DNA of 64,000 nt from Impatiens glandulifera. Taxonomy: Eukaryota > Streptophyta > Magnoliopsida > Ericales > Balsaminaceae. Shown here in pieces: positions 1 through 12,342 of this stretch. Numbering within the stretch: position 1 is the stretch's first letter; each line of letters starts with the position of its first letter. A program made the position numbers and the translations under genes. The stretch spans positions 43,868,242 to 43,932,241 of the forward strand of contig NC_061867.1 of the NCBI RefSeq assembly GCF_907164915.1, in the 5' to 3' direction. The notes under the pieces were generated by a model, which ran no database searches, was not told where the DNA came from, and worked only from the letters and a program-made list of their open reading frames with translations.

Positions 1-3000
1 GGAGATCTTTCTCCAACTCTTGGGCTGATCATTGTTAAAACAAATGCTTCAGAGTCTAGACCAAGCTAAAATAGATAGGATTCAACATATGAAGAGGAAT
101 TTCTAAATATAGAATGGAACAGTTTGAAAATTTGGTACAAACACAACTTTATGCTGCAAAAAAGAAATACTAACTGATGCCTAATGATTAGCACATTACT
201 TTTAGAAGACCGGTTATAATAAAGTTTAACCAAAAGTATAAATAGAGTTTCAGACCACATTGACATCACCTATTAATTCCATAATGCTATCCATAAGATA
301 AATGGAATAAAACCCAAAAGTAGCAACCTGGGCTAATCTTAACAAGTTTTAGTACACAGAAGTTGTTCCATCAAAAGAATCATATTTTGTCCCAACAACT
401 AATGCTCCATCTGGATTCATAACCATCAATTAACCTTTCCAACTCCTTTTATTTTTATATTAAGCATGGCCAAATAAATAAAAGCTAAAAAGGATTTGTT
501 CTTCAAGCTTGGCAGTGGCAACCAACTTTATTCACTGAAAAATATGAATCAAATGGAAACTAAGTTTCACCCATAAAGTAGATAAAATAATTTCTACCTA
601 TTGGAAGATCCATAAGCTACATTCATAAAGTAGGTCAGATGGGGAGATTCCATCTATGAGATTGACAAATATTCTTCAATGTAATAGGTTTTTTAGCAAA
701 TCCCAGCATCATTTGCTATGGTTTCTCTAGCAGCAGTATACTAATAACTATGATATCTGAAGAATATCAAGAAGGTATAATAACAAATGTTGTCCTTTTC
801 TGATAATTTTATTACAATGAATGAATGAAAGAGATATAAGGAAAGAGGCCATGAGAAACTCAAAGGTCATCTTGGGAGAAAGAAAATTAAACAATATTTA
901 CAAGAAAGCATCCACAATAAGTATAATGTAGACAAGATAAAATATATATTTGCAACAATACCATATTAAACACATGAAATTATTTCCCCAAAAAGCTAAA
1001 TGAATTCTGAAAACCTTGCAATCTAAACTCTGTCTAAATCACTATCTTATAGAGGGTTAAAAGAAAAAATGGGAGGGAGTCAAATATAAGGAAAAAACAG
1101 TAAATTATAAGGTCCACAAGATGGCAACATGTCCACCACAAATCAATAGTAAAACAAAACAAATAAAGCTATTTAAGGCATTAACATGTTAAAGATAATC
1201 GGGTGTTTTGGTAAGTGGTATTTGATCACAATCACTATTGAAAATTGTCAAAGTAAAAAGTGAAAGTGATTATGTTTGCAGTTTCTATGAAAAGTGTGAT
1301 TAAACATTTTAGTGTAAAATGTGTGAAAAGTTGTAAGAAAATATATACATTTGATTGTGAAAGAAAAAAATTTAGATCAAAACTTTTTGCCAAACGATTT
1401 CTTTTTTATTTTGTCACTTTTGCCAAATTTAGATACCAAAAAGGCTCAATATGCAGGCGTTTTGATTCAACCACACACCTTTCAGTATGGATACACGTGT
1501 CTTGGCATTGGCAATGGGAAATATGTGTCCGAGCCAATGAAACTCTGTCATTGATACAGCCTGTTGTGATCTAGCCTCAGCCATAACAGCCTGCATATCA
1601 AACAAATTTCAAACAATACTTTGAATGAATGAAGATTAAAATGAGGAGAAAAAGATAACAAAATCAATATTTTTCTACAATAATCATTGTGTCTGCATAT
1701 GAGACTAGAGCTAAATAATGAAAGAGCACGTGCCTCTAGTTTAGCTTTGAAAAGGTCAAGTGCTGGCCCTTCCATTTCACCAATGTGCATTAGATCAGAT
1801 GTCTTCAAATCTGACTGACCAACTTTGTGCAAACAGTATTGTATGCTTGGACCTAGCTCTTCAACACGCTCACGGCACAAAACCTGATTCTCTAAGTCTC
1901 CATATTTCCCCAGTTCCTCATAGACAGCCCTATCAGATGAATTAAGTTTTCAGCACATAGCTTTAAATTCCAGCTGTACATGAGATGTACCAGGTTCTAA
2001 AGAAGCTTCACTGGGAAACTCAGTATAGATATTAAGTAGGGGGGAAACTGACAAGTCATGCAATCTTATGATTTTAAGGTTGCATCTTATAAACTTGAAC
2101 TATCTCTACTCTGTTTATTGGCATTAATTTCCTTTCTGAAATTTAGAAGATGTGATCCACTAGATGAGAGGACTGGAAAGTTAGTATTGAGTACATGATA
2201 GAAGGACAATGAAGGGTAAATTAAGGATTTCAGTGTTGACAAGCAATGAATTGACACATATATATAATAAAATGGAACAACTATTTTGTGGACATTGATC
2301 CAATAAAATAGGACACAGGAAACACTATTAAACATCACAGAAGAGATAAAGAAAATAACAGGCGACAAAGGAGGTAAGTTATTCGTAGCATTTATTAGTA
2401 CTAAAGATATAGATTACCTAGCTTTCTTGAAGCACTTAAGTGCAACATCCCAATTCTGGTCTTGCTCAAACAACAGATTTCCTCTCATGTAAGAAGCGTA
2501 GGCCTACAAATTCACAGTCAGGACTTATTAGTAGAAATTTAGTCATTGCTAAGGATGTGTGGATCATCCAAAGTAGCAACAAAATGAAACTTTAGGTTTT
2601 TCCCAGGTCAAGTTAAAGAAGACTTGCCTGTTAGTATAACTGATGCAATTAAAGACTTTAAAACAAAAACAAAAACAAAAAATACAATTTATGTTTGAAA
2701 GAGGCCCGTTTTTAGATGTTGTAGTAATTTGATCTTTGTAGCTGGTAGCTAATGATAATATAACCCAATTTCCAAGATGATTCAACATGAAAGAAGATTT
2801 GTTGTTTCACCAAACTATTAACTATAGAAATACTGTCACGAGATAGTAATAGATCAATCTGAATTTGCTTTTTTCACCTCCTTAACATTTCCATGTAGAT
2901 CATTCTTAGAAAATTGCAACCATTGGTTCAAATACAGGATTCAATGCTTCTAGTTATTTTAAAGTTTAATTATGGGACAAGTTTAACAGTGTCCAAGGAT

Positions 3001-5923
3001 GCTCACCAAAAAGGGACAAGTCACAAACATTAGAGCCACAGCAAATGTTATCCAAAATATTTAAACACAAAGAAGTAAAGTAAAATTAACATGTTAATTT
3101 ACGAGATTGCTAAGAAAATATCATAACCTTACATCACCAAAGTTTAGAAGATAAAGATCACATGGCATATTTATCATTCAATACAGAATCATATTGGAAA
3201 ATAGTAGACAATGTTAATGCTCATAGTAACCCAAGGGTCAAGTACTGAAAGGTGTGTAAACCATCAGTTTGAAGACTCGGGGAGAAAAAAAGATGTTGGA
3301 CACAACTGAAGCATAATGGGAAAATCTATGGGGACAAGTTGTCATGCATGGAAAATAATATGTACCATGAGTTCAGGCCTCATGCAAAATCATACCTGAT
3401 AAATAAGTTGTCATGATATTTGACTATTTCAAATAAAATGGCTTATCTGGAATCGCAAAAAATGCAAAGCCTTTAAAGGCTCAATAGAAAAAGTATCATA
3501 AGATTACCATAGGACAGCCTTTAGCTTATATTGAGAAAATGTATGTTGAACTATTCATCAAAATATATAATTTACATCTTTCGAATCTTCAAATCATACA
3601 CCAAGACAGTTAATTCAACTTTCTTCCATTGTATTCAAACAGATATAAAAGGATATCATGTAGTGACACTTGCAATTCACCAAAAGGAACAGAGAAGAAT
3701 GATTGAATGGATATCAATTTACAGAAAACTGTCTTAATCCATAATCATATAGTCACACAAACCAAGGCTGAACATAACAAAAGAACCCAATACTTGTTTC
3801 AGTGGTTGGATACCTCATTGACTCAATGGTTTAAACCTTGCCATTGAAAAAAAACAGGTTGCAAGCACAAACTTGAGTACAAAAAGGAAAGACAAGCTTT
3901 AGGCAAAGATATGAACTCCACAAATAATTGATTCTTTGTAGCAAGGATCACAATGATATCAATCAAATGGCTTAGTCGTCATAGACCACATTCATTGAGA
4001 AAGGAGAAATATGGTTTCCACTTCCTAACTTACTAGAACTCTGAGTGTGTTCTCTCTTATATATTAGAGGTTGTTTGTTTTAGACTATAAATAGAACTCT
4101 GGGTGATTTTGTGGTGATATTTATAGAATATTTGGAAACAAAATACTAAACTTTTGTGGGCCCATTTGGAAATATTTTCTGGAGCTGGATCTAGGTTTGG
4201 ACAAGAAAACATGATAAATTTCCTTGGAAACACTTTTTTTGTTAAGTGTCTCGTCCGGATGATGATTTAGATGAGATAATATTCTGGAAAATAACTTAAT
4301 TAGACATATTTTCATAAATTTGTTCACGTTTTCTCATCCAAACTCACACAGCTCCAGCTCCTGAAAGTGTTTCCAAATGGGCCCAGTATTTTGGGCAGTA
4401 AACCTTATAATTTATAAATTAGCACTGGAATAGAAAAGGCTTGAATAAACAAAAGTCACTGAGGTTAAGATTATATCATCCCATAGAGGTATTTTGGAAT
4501 CATGTCTTTCTGATCAACCCCTTGGTAAATTTCTTTTCTTACAAACCCTATTTTGTAATTAGTTGGCATTTTACATGGTTTAGTCAAGAAACAGTATTCT
4601 ATTCATAAGAAAATATGATTTGCCAACTTGATCTTCAAATTTAATGAAATCACAACTATCAAAAAGTCTTCCCCAGTGAACAAGGAAACTTCTCTAAAAT
4701 GCCATTTGCATGCACCCTTTTCCTTTAACATTAGTGCTTAGACTACAAGTTAAAGTTGATTTAGTTTGAAAGGCCAATAATTGATTAATACATACCTAGT
4801 AATAAAAAAATTGACAAAACAAAAATAAAAAGATGGTAAAGAGATATGGTGATTAAAGCTTCTCAATAATCACGACATATATGACTGTATCTTTGGGCTT
4901 ATGATGAACTAAAGACACTATAAGAAATAGAAAATACAACCAACGACAACAAAACACAAACCTCGGCTTCCAAAGATGTCCTTGAATCTCCCTTCATCGA
5001 ACATAACTCTGAAAAAAGTGTAGCCCATTTCACGGCCTTTCTTAGTCTACAAATCAGGTAGTTACGCTGTCTTGCATTTGGACCATCTGGCAGCTGTCTT
5101 TTCTCCATAGCATGGCTCCAAGCTCTTTCAGATGTATACAAGACCACGTGAAGAAATCTGCAAAAAGTATATAATTGAGTGCTCACATCTTTGTATGTAC
5201 ATGCATCTTTATTTGTAAGACTAATCACACCAAAATATAAAAAGAAATGTTTTTTTATTATACTTTTAAGGATAGTTTGTAAGTTAAGAAACAATTTATT
5301 GTAGATGATGTTCATATGGGTAAAGATAAAAACATAAGTAAAAGCAGATACAGCATATTGGAAGCTACTTCCAAATGTGCTATTGGATCATATCTAACAT
5401 CACATAAACCAAACAGCTTAACCTACCTCACTTCTGTCACAGTAGTAGCAGTTATAGCTCTTTTATTATACTTTCCTCGACCATGTGTGAACTTCAATGA
5501 CTTGTACAGTCTCCTCAGTCGAGCAGTGCAATACCTCCTGTGACACAAAAATTATTCCTTGATCCTTTAAAATCCAATCTTGATAACTGCTATTAACATT
5601 CAAATTGGGAACCCCATGTAGGAAACAGAAATCAAAAAAAAAAAAAAAGAACATCAGTACTAAGTGGAATCTAAGGAACTTTACCGATAGCGAGTGTAAT
5701 CCCCAAAACGCAAACCATGCTGTAATTGTGCAGATTTCAGAAGCTGCAACACTGTACAAGATCAATGCAATTCAATTTCTTTACCTGATAAAAAACAATA
5801 TACACACAAATAGAAAAAAATTCTCTATCTGGAGGATAAAGGGGATAAGGCTAGACCATTGATTGAGAACTTCGGATTGCTGATCTGATCAGACGTCTTC
5901 AATTTTGGTTCGTCAATTTCCAT
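1..5923 (-). CDS. SRP68: SRP68, signal recognition particle 68-kDa subunit (5' part, 8 coding exons visible)
   Basis: SRP68 binds 7S RNA with SRP72 in the cytosolic signal recognition particle, which targets secretory proteins to the ER. Exons read on the minus strand: 5923-5857, 5751-5685, 5537-5427, 5157-4962, 2503-2418, 1929-1734, 1590-1479 and 24 to the window edge. All junctions keep one frame. The start is the ATG at 5921-5923 (MEIDEPKLK), because no earlier ATG exists in the upstream leader exon. About 286 residues are visible. They include the basic 7S-RNA-binding stretch RRYCTARLRRLYKSLKF from residue about 45, then SERAWSHAMEKRQLPDG, RLRKAVKWATLFSELC and the helical-repeat region ALKCFKKARAVYEELGKYG. 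These match remembered plant SRP68 sequence closely. Roughly the last half of a ~600-residue protein lies left of the window. The 1929-1734 exon ends at a GC donor (GAG|gcacgt). Family assignment is very secure; unaligned exon edges could shift by a few bases. Confidence 0.95.
4157..4388. mobile_element. MITE-like inverted-repeat element in an SRP68 intron
   Basis: Two arms of about 60 bp face each other: gggcccatttggaaatattt at 4160 and the reverse complement of the 3' arm ending gtttccaaatgggccc at 4384. Both arms share ctggagctgga and the pattern gtttggacaagaaaac/gtttggatgagaaaac. The total of about 230 bp with no coding potential is MITE-like. I could not see a convincing target duplication, so the superfamily is open. 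It lies in the 2.46-kb intron between the exons at 4962 and 2503. Confidence 0.6.
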
Positions 5924-6246
5924 ATCTGATACCTTGCATTCAACAGATATCCAAGCATATCCAATCAACGATCAAATAAATGCATTCAATCGAAAATTCT
6001 ACACATTTACATGAGACGCTAATTTGTAACTGCTGCGTCAATTTCTAACACTTCGATTTGCATTAATCGTGAATCAGATTACAGAAAAGAAGTAGAATTT
6101 TGAAGATTGGAAACTAGGAACTTGTTTATACATAGGAACTTGATCTAGAATGAAGTAGAAAACGGAAAACTGTGTCCTACTCTGAACGAAAAACAATGCT
6201 ATCTTCAACGGGAGGGAGAGAGAGAGAGAGAGAATGATCGACATAC

Positions 6247-6345
6247 CTCCGATCTTCAGAGGAAGGAGAGGAGCTAGGTTCGTCTTCTACGTTCCAAGAT
6301 CCTAGCCGGAGGAGAGGGAGTAACGGGAGAAGCGGCTGGGGGCTG
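6247..6345 (-). other. SRP68: SRP68 5' untranslated exon
   Basis: On the minus strand this CT-rich stretch ends in GATCGGAG|gtatgt at 6247, a good donor. The next acceptor is just before the coding start, either gcaag| or gtatcag| at about 5924-5934. It contains no ATG, so the intron lies wholly in the leader. The transcription start is not visible; I place it near 6345 only from where the pyrimidine-rich leader begins. A GA microsatellite (6215-6233) lies in the intron. Confidence 0.6.
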
Positions 6346-6379
6346 GTCTCACTGGTGACTCGAGAGGAAGAAAGTGAGA

Positions 6380-7318
6380 AAGATTATTAGGGTGAAAAAT
6401 AAGATTAATTTATCAAGTAAATAAAAAAATAATAATGAAAACATTATGTTCAATTGGATTTTATTTTTGATAGAATTAGAAATAATAAATTTGTGAAACA
6501 TTATTTTATTAGGGCATAATCAATTTTATTTCTAATCTCCAATTAAATTCTAGGTTTTGAATAAAAGATATATTTTTTAAATTTGGTAAACATAAATTAC
6601 AAACAAACACTATAAAATTTATAATTTGTAATAACAAACTTTCAAATCTTTAATATATATAAAAAAAATATATTATTAATCCATTTAATTGTGAAGATCA
6701 CAACCAATTTTAAAATTCCTAAAAAAACTGTTATATTCAAACAAAATATATATAGCTCAAATTTCGCTCATTTAATTATAGTTAATTTTAAATTTATTAA
6801 TTAAATATTAATATATTTTATCTCTTCTTCTTATTCATTAACTAAATCAAGTAATTTATTTTATTCTTAAATTTTTTAATATTTTTATATTAGTTTCTCT
6901 TATTTCATCTTATTTTTTTTTATCAGTTTTTATTTATTATAATTCTTAAATTCTTATTTTTGAAAAAAAAAAATTAACAACTTATTTATGAATTTTATGT
7001 TTTACTATAATATTTTTTTTGAATGATTTTTTTATTTAATTTTTATTCATGACTTATTACTTATAGTAATAAAGAATATTATTTTGTCTAATATTTGATT
7101 ATTACTCTTTTGGTGTTTAATTAATGAGTTGCTATTATTATTCAATTCTTGATTATTAATTTATTTATTTTCGTGTCGAATGATTTTTATGGTTAAAAAA
7201 ATAAGTCATTGTTATATTCAATTATTGGGACCAAACAATTTTAAAATAATTAATGTTAATAAAAAAAAAAAATATAAAAAAGAATAAGAAATATAAAGTT
7301 AAAATAATTAATGATGAA

Positions 7319-7322
<4 letters not shown>
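6380..7322. other. AT-rich intergenic DNA
   Basis: Very AT-rich sequence upstream of SRP68 with many A and T runs and stop codons in all frames. I see no gene, terminal repeat or RNA structure that can be supported. Confidence 0.6.

Positions 7323-7350
<28 letters not shown>
7323..7350. repeat. (TA)n microsatellite
   Basis: About 14 uninterrupted TA units. Confidence 0.95.
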
Positions 7351-7356
<6 letters not shown>

Positions 7357-7483
7357 TTAAACAACATTTCATAATTAACGTGAAAAAATCAAGGAAGAGA
7401 GAAAAAAGCTCTAGAGATTTTAGGTTTTCGGCGAAAATTCCGACAGCAAATTATCTCATCACGAATACACAAATAACATGTTC

Positions 7484-7632
7484 GGCACGAACGGCACGAT
7501 CGGCACGAACGGCACGATCGGCACGATCGGCACGAACGGCACGATCGGCACGATCGGCACGATCGGCACGAACGACACGATCGGCACGAACGACACAATT
7601 GGCACGAACGGAATGATCGACACGATCGACAA
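7484..7632. repeat. CpG-dense 9-bp minisatellite, unit GGCACGA(A/T)C
   Basis: About 16 tandem copies of GGCACGAAC or GGCACGATC, with the eighth base switching between A and T. Late units are decayed (gacacgatc, gacacaatt, gaatgatcg). Because the unit is a multiple of three, several frames stay open and yield low-complexity peptides such as GTNGTIGTIG on the plus strand and CRSCRSCRS on the minus. I treat these as by-products. A looser continuation (ggcacaatcgacacgta, cgacacgaacggcac) is at 7692-7730. It is a sharp GC- and CpG-rich island in AT-rich surroundings. Confidence 0.9.
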
Positions 7633-7739
7633 GATTTCAAGCTCGTGGTTCGCTTGTTGTGTTCACAGTTGCTAGTCGCTTCGGGTCTCTTACGGCACAA
7701 TCGACACGTACGAGTACGACACGAACGGCACGGTAACTC

Positions 7740-8555
7740 TAATAGCTAGGTCGTTCATTCATATGCAAAACTTGGTTGGAAGAAAGAAAAACAATAAGAA
7801 GTCAAAGAATTTCTGATTGAAGGTGTAAGGGAGACAACTGAAAATGAAATTGATAGGATTGCTGAAGAGATTATCAATGAAAAATAGGAATACAACAAAA
7901 GTTAAGAACCAATTGCTGATAAAGATTCTGAAGAAAATTTAGTAGGAAACACATGGAAAGAAATAAGGAATTTGGAAAGTAGGTTACAATGAAAGAGCAA
8001 ATTTTTTTGGACTAAAGAATCAAATCACAAATCACAAAGCTCCTGATGCACGCAAAGAAATGAGGAAGATGAATAAGATGAAAGCAAAGACACAACAGAG
8101 GAAAAAGAAATTAAATTTGTTGATCATCAAACACGGAAAACTAAAGTAGAGAAAAAATAGTGACAAAAACCTTGAAATCCTGAAAAAGAATACATTTTAT
8201 TATGTTAGTACGAGTTCACATAGAGGAAGATTAAACAATAAGAGCAGACATACATCATCATCTACTTTAATTCAATCTCCCTTCATGAAGAACGCGAAAA
8301 GATTGGGACGTGGAAGAAGGCAATATGGTCAAAAAGCGGATATGGAGACAACATAGGTTGGGATAGCTAGATTGTAGTCTTTGTTTATTTTATTATGTGT
8401 TTTGTAATGTGATTTGACTGCCACCATTCACAAACTTTTGGGTCTTTTTTTGTCATCTTACAATTAAAATTATGATTTGTCTAGTTTTGATTACCGATTC
8501 TTCTCAATTTTGGGTTTTTTAATGAAATAGTGTTAAACCGTTTCTAACAAAAAAA
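7740..8555 (+). pseudogene. Possible LINE-like remnant (decayed coding stretch plus A-tailed 3' end)
   Basis: From 7780 to 8340 the plus strand has a lysine- and glutamate-rich, coding-like composition broken by stops and frameshifts. It is followed by a T-rich 3' region ending gggttttttaatgaaatag ... ctaacaaaaaaaaat at about 8515-8556. That kind of ending, a short UTR then an A run, resembles plant L1-type elements. No reverse transcriptase or endonuclease motif is readable, so a processed pseudogene is an equal alternative. Confidence 0.3.
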
Positions 8556-8556
8556 A

Positions 8557-9480
8557 ATAATCAATAATAAATATTCATATATCAATAATAAAAAATGTAT
8601 GAAAAAGAAATAAAAAAAATAGAGGGTTTATTTATTAATGAAAAAAAAGGAGAGAAAAAAATATATTAATATTTAATTAATAAATATATAAATTAAAAAA
8701 TAAAAATTAATTATAATTTATTAAAAGAGAATATTGAAATACATATGTTTAAATAACCTTTAATTTTTTAAAATTTTTAAGTAATAATTGTACACGCACA
8801 TTAATAATTAATAAGTTTAAGTGAACTTTGTGAACTTTTTTTTTATATATAATATGACGTTTAAAATCAGAATGCACCTTAATAATATTATGTCATCATT
8901 TCTCTCTCTTCTCTCTTACTTTATTTCTTAATTAAAATTATTTTTTTCTTACCATTTATATATTATAAAACACACCAAAAATATATTTAATATTATTTTT
9001 AAAAAATAGTTAGGAAAAAAATTATATAATTATTATATATTAAAAAATAAATTAGGTGAAAAATATTTTTAATTATAATTATATATATATAAATAAGAGG
9101 AAAAAATAAAAATATTTTTATTAATATATTTATATTATATATTGAGAAAAATTAAGATAATAATTTTTATTATATATAATGTTATATCATTTTATTAATA
9201 GAAAGAATTATATTTAATATTAATATAAGAAATATAATTATTTATATTATATTATATTTTTTTTATGTGTATGAAAAAATTACATTATTTATATAGTTAT
9301 TCAAAATTTAACTTATAAAATATATATACATATAAAAAATTATAAAATTATTTTAACAACTATAAATAGTCTAAAGGTTAAAGTGTTAACGTTTGTATTT
9401 AATATTAGTATAAGAGATATAATTAGTTTTATTATATTTTTTTTATGTGTATGAAAATTTTACATAATATATATGTATAT
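8557..9480. other. AT-rich intergenic DNA
   Basis: Extremely AT-rich with many ATTAT and TATA runs. The segments near 9205-9260 and 9395-9445 are similar (taatatnagtataagagatataatta ... ttttttttatgtgtatgaaaa), a diverged duplication about 190 bp apart. No gene seen. Confidence 0.5.
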
Positions 9481-9489
9481 ATATATAAT

Positions 9490-10425
9490 AATAATAATAC
9501 TTAATTTTCAAAGTGTCTGTATTGTCGGGTCGAGAGTTGTGGTTAATTTGGATATATATATATGAGAGTAAATGGATACTTGGGTCGGATTGTGGGTTAA
9601 CCCGCCCATAAACTTAAAACGGTTAAAAATAAAATAAAAAATACTATATGCATGTTTCAAATTTGTAATTTAACAAAAACAAGTACAACTCTTTAACCAA
9701 ATAGGCTAATAAGACTATATATTTTAAATTCAACACTAAATTTGATGAACATGAGACATTCTTAACAATATAAATTCAACTTTTTAACTACAATATATAT
9801 ATATATATATATAATAATACTTAATTTTCAAAGTGTTCGGATTATCGGGTCGAGAGTTGTGGTTAATTTGGATATATATGTGAGAGTAAATGGATACTTG
9901 GGTCAGATTGTGGGTTGACCCGACCACAAACTTAAAACGGCTAAAAATAAAAATAAAAATGTTATATGTATGTTTCGAACTTGCAATCTAACAAAAACAA
10001 GTACAACTTTTTAACCAACTAAACTGCGAGAACTGTGTTCAATACGGAACCTGTTCACCCCACCCACTTTGACTACTATAGTGGTCTATTTCACGGTTGC
10101 CAGACCTGGTTCAAGGCGACATCTTGTTTCACTTTATCTTGTTAATAAGACTATATATTTTAAATTCAACACCAAATTTGATGAACGTGGGATATTCTTA
10201 ACAATATAAATTCAACTTTTTAAATACCAAATATATATATATATAATAATGCTTAATTTTCAAAGTGTCCGAATTGTCGGGTCGAGAGCTGTGGTTAATT
10301 TGGATATATATTTGAGAGTAAATGGATATTTGAGTCGGATTGTGGGTTGACATGACCCGCCCATAAACTTAAAACAGTTATGTATGTTTCGAACTTGCAA
10401 TCTAACAAAACAAGTACAACTATTT
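9490..10425. repeat. R1 repeat: three tandem copies
   Basis: Three copies begin near 9494, 9813 and 10244. Each runs taatacttaattttcaaagtg, a TCGGGTCGAGAG(T/C)TGTGG motif, ggttaatttggatatata, aaatggatacttgggtc, gggttgacccg, cataaacttaaaac, then caatctaacaaaaacaagt. The first two copies are followed by a linker (aagactatatattttaaatt). Spacing is about 319 then 431 bp. The difference comes from about 120 bp of less AT-rich DNA at 10021-10140 in the second linker. The family recurs at 55555-55740. The type is unknown: satellite-like or part of a non-autonomous transposon. Confidence 0.75.
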
Positions 10426-10429
10426 TACC

Positions 10430-10640
10430 TATTGTGATTGGGGTGTAGTTTGTCGAAGGATAATAGGCCGGTAACAATAGAAAGTGGTTAAAAAATATAA
10501 ATCAAATATTTAATTAACCAAAGTGTGAGGTCACGATGCTAAAAATATGAATTAGATATTTGATAGACCAAAGTGAAAGTGTAAGGTCACGAGATGAGAG
10601 GTTCATTGGAAAAAAAATATGTTATGAGATATGTAAGAAG
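10430..10640. repeat. R2 repeat segment
   Basis: Contains gtttgtcgaaggataatagg, ccggtaacaatag, tgtgaggtcacgat and gtaaggtcacgagatgagag. These are the same phrases that form the long array at 56100-57720. Here it directly follows R1, as it also does near 55.6-57.7 kb, so R1 and R2 probably belong to one repeat. Confidence 0.65.
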
Positions 10641-11646
10641 ATGAACATTTTTACCGAAGTGAATAAAATGTAAAATGAGAGTGTTCTATTTTTTATTTTA
10701 ATATATTATTCGTAATTTATTAAGAATTTTAAGCATTGAATACATATTATTATAATTTTTTTAAATTTTATTTTTTTTATATTTTATTCGTGTGTATCTC
10801 ACGAGAATTTTCTTAATTTTGATAAAAATTGTTAAAGTTATCAAAAATATTACTCAAACCTCAATAAAAATGATCTCTAACCCATGTGATTACAAAAAAA
10901 ACAAAGCACAACTTCACAGCTAAAAATGTCATTTGTCACATTAAGGAGACAATCACAACTTTCCTATTGATTCGTTTATCAGATCTTCTCCGAACATAGT
11001 GAAATTTGTATGATTTCTTATTTGCAAGTGATTTTCTTGCTCTTTTCTTCATTATTCTCATTGTTATTTTCAACGCGTATAACTTGTTCGTTGATGTACG
11101 TTTCGAGACGTTCGGATGGAACATCATGACACACGTTTCAAAGTAACCAATTTTTCAGCATTTATCATATTTTCTATTTAGTTTCGGAGGAAGTAGGTAT
11201 CTCTCCCTTTTTTATATTTTATGCACATATTTTTGATATTGTTGTCGTTTTCATTTCTTCTAAATCTTCTTCAAAGTCCTCTGTTGAGAGTCCAATAATT
11301 AAATCGCTGATTATATATTCAAACACACATCTACCTCCAGACCCATTTGTCCATTTGGTTGACCCTAAGTGCATCAAAATATACAAATATACTTATATGT
11401 TCTCCTTTCACTTCATTATTAGTGGATTAACAAGTATTTGGAATGTCGATCTCAACATGATTCTCAACATCAATATGAGTTCCATTTATAGTTTGCACTC
11501 GTAGTCTCCAATAATGACTTAGGTAACGCTTTGACGTGTGCTTTTCTCATATAACTTTTGGTTTTTCATTTTTCTCAATGAATGCAAAATCTATCGGGCG
11601 TATCCAATGTAGCTTCCACCGGCATCACGACATTGTAATATCAGCG
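10641..11646. other. Intergenic DNA without a recognisable gene
   Basis: AT-rich to 10900, then more balanced composition. The minus strand has a 63-codon open stretch at 10936-11127 with a basic, coding-like composition, but I recognise no domain. It may be a decayed transposon or gene remnant into which copia A inserted at 11647. Confidence 0.4.
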
Positions 11647-11651
11647 AGTCG

Positions 11652-12284
11652 TGTTAGGTTTTGTCCTCTTAGTTAGAGAGACATAACTTGGTGTGCGCTT
11701 TATTTAGGCGCAAAGTATATAATGTGAAGGGACATTAATTTTCATTTATGTTTTCATTGGGTTTTACTAAACCACAAGAGAGAGAGTAGATCAAAAACAT
11801 GTTCAGGGTTTTGAGGTAGTAGATGGAGAAGATTTTTGTTTGTCAAAGTATGCACCGTTTGATCGACTTCAAACATTGACAGCTTGTTGGTTATTTCTGG
11901 GGCTACGTTCTGAACGGTGAAATCTATTTTTTAAGTTTCTAATTCAATCCAAGAGAAACTAGAATTGCAGAATTGATAAGGTTGATTAATTTTGCTATTT
12001 TTGTTCTTTGTTATTATTTGTCAAGATTATTGTGTGATCTTTATGCAATTGATCTCTAGTTTAGTTATGTCCAGAGTAAACCTTTATTTGTAACCTTGTT
12101 GATGATAGTGGATTGTTAAGTGGCATGTTCAGGTCTTGTGGTTTTTTACTCTATATTTGAAAAGCGATTTTTTCATGCTAAAAATTGTCTTGCATTATCG
12201 TTTTAATTTCATTTTATTTTGTTCATCTCTTATACTCAAATAATTGAGAAAGTGTTATATTTTGAATAATACATTTTCTCATCA
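11652..12284 (+). repeat. Copia A 5' LTR
   Basis: Starts TGTTAGGTTTTGTCC and ends TTCTCATCA. It aligns throughout with the LTR at 19744-20373 with many substitutions. Confidence 0.92.
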
Positions 12285-12287
12285 AAG

Positions 12288-12300
12288 TGGTATTAGAGCT
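12288..12300 (+). other. Copia A primer binding site
   Basis: TGGTATTAGAGCT matches the usual plant TGGTATCAGAGC site, complementary to the initiator methionine tRNA 3' end, with one C-to-T change. It lies 3 bp inside the LTR. Confidence 0.85.
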
Positions 12301-12342
12301 TAGTTTTATTTGAGTATAAGGATTGAGACAAACACATCTAAA

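Noticed and set aside
351..434. Minus-strand short frame with a protein-like peptide (NPDGALVVGTKYDSF) ending in a stop
   Set aside because: It lies inside the SRP68 intron between exons at 1479 and 24. I could not match it to a family or find splice partners, so I leave it as coincidence or an exon relic.
1260..1574. 104-codon plus-strand frame
   Set aside because: Antisense to an SRP68 exon and intron; no domain.
7389..7700. Cys/Arg/Ser-rich minus-strand frame and its plus-strand counterparts
   Set aside because: Generated by the 9-bp minisatellite; the repeat length keeps frames open.
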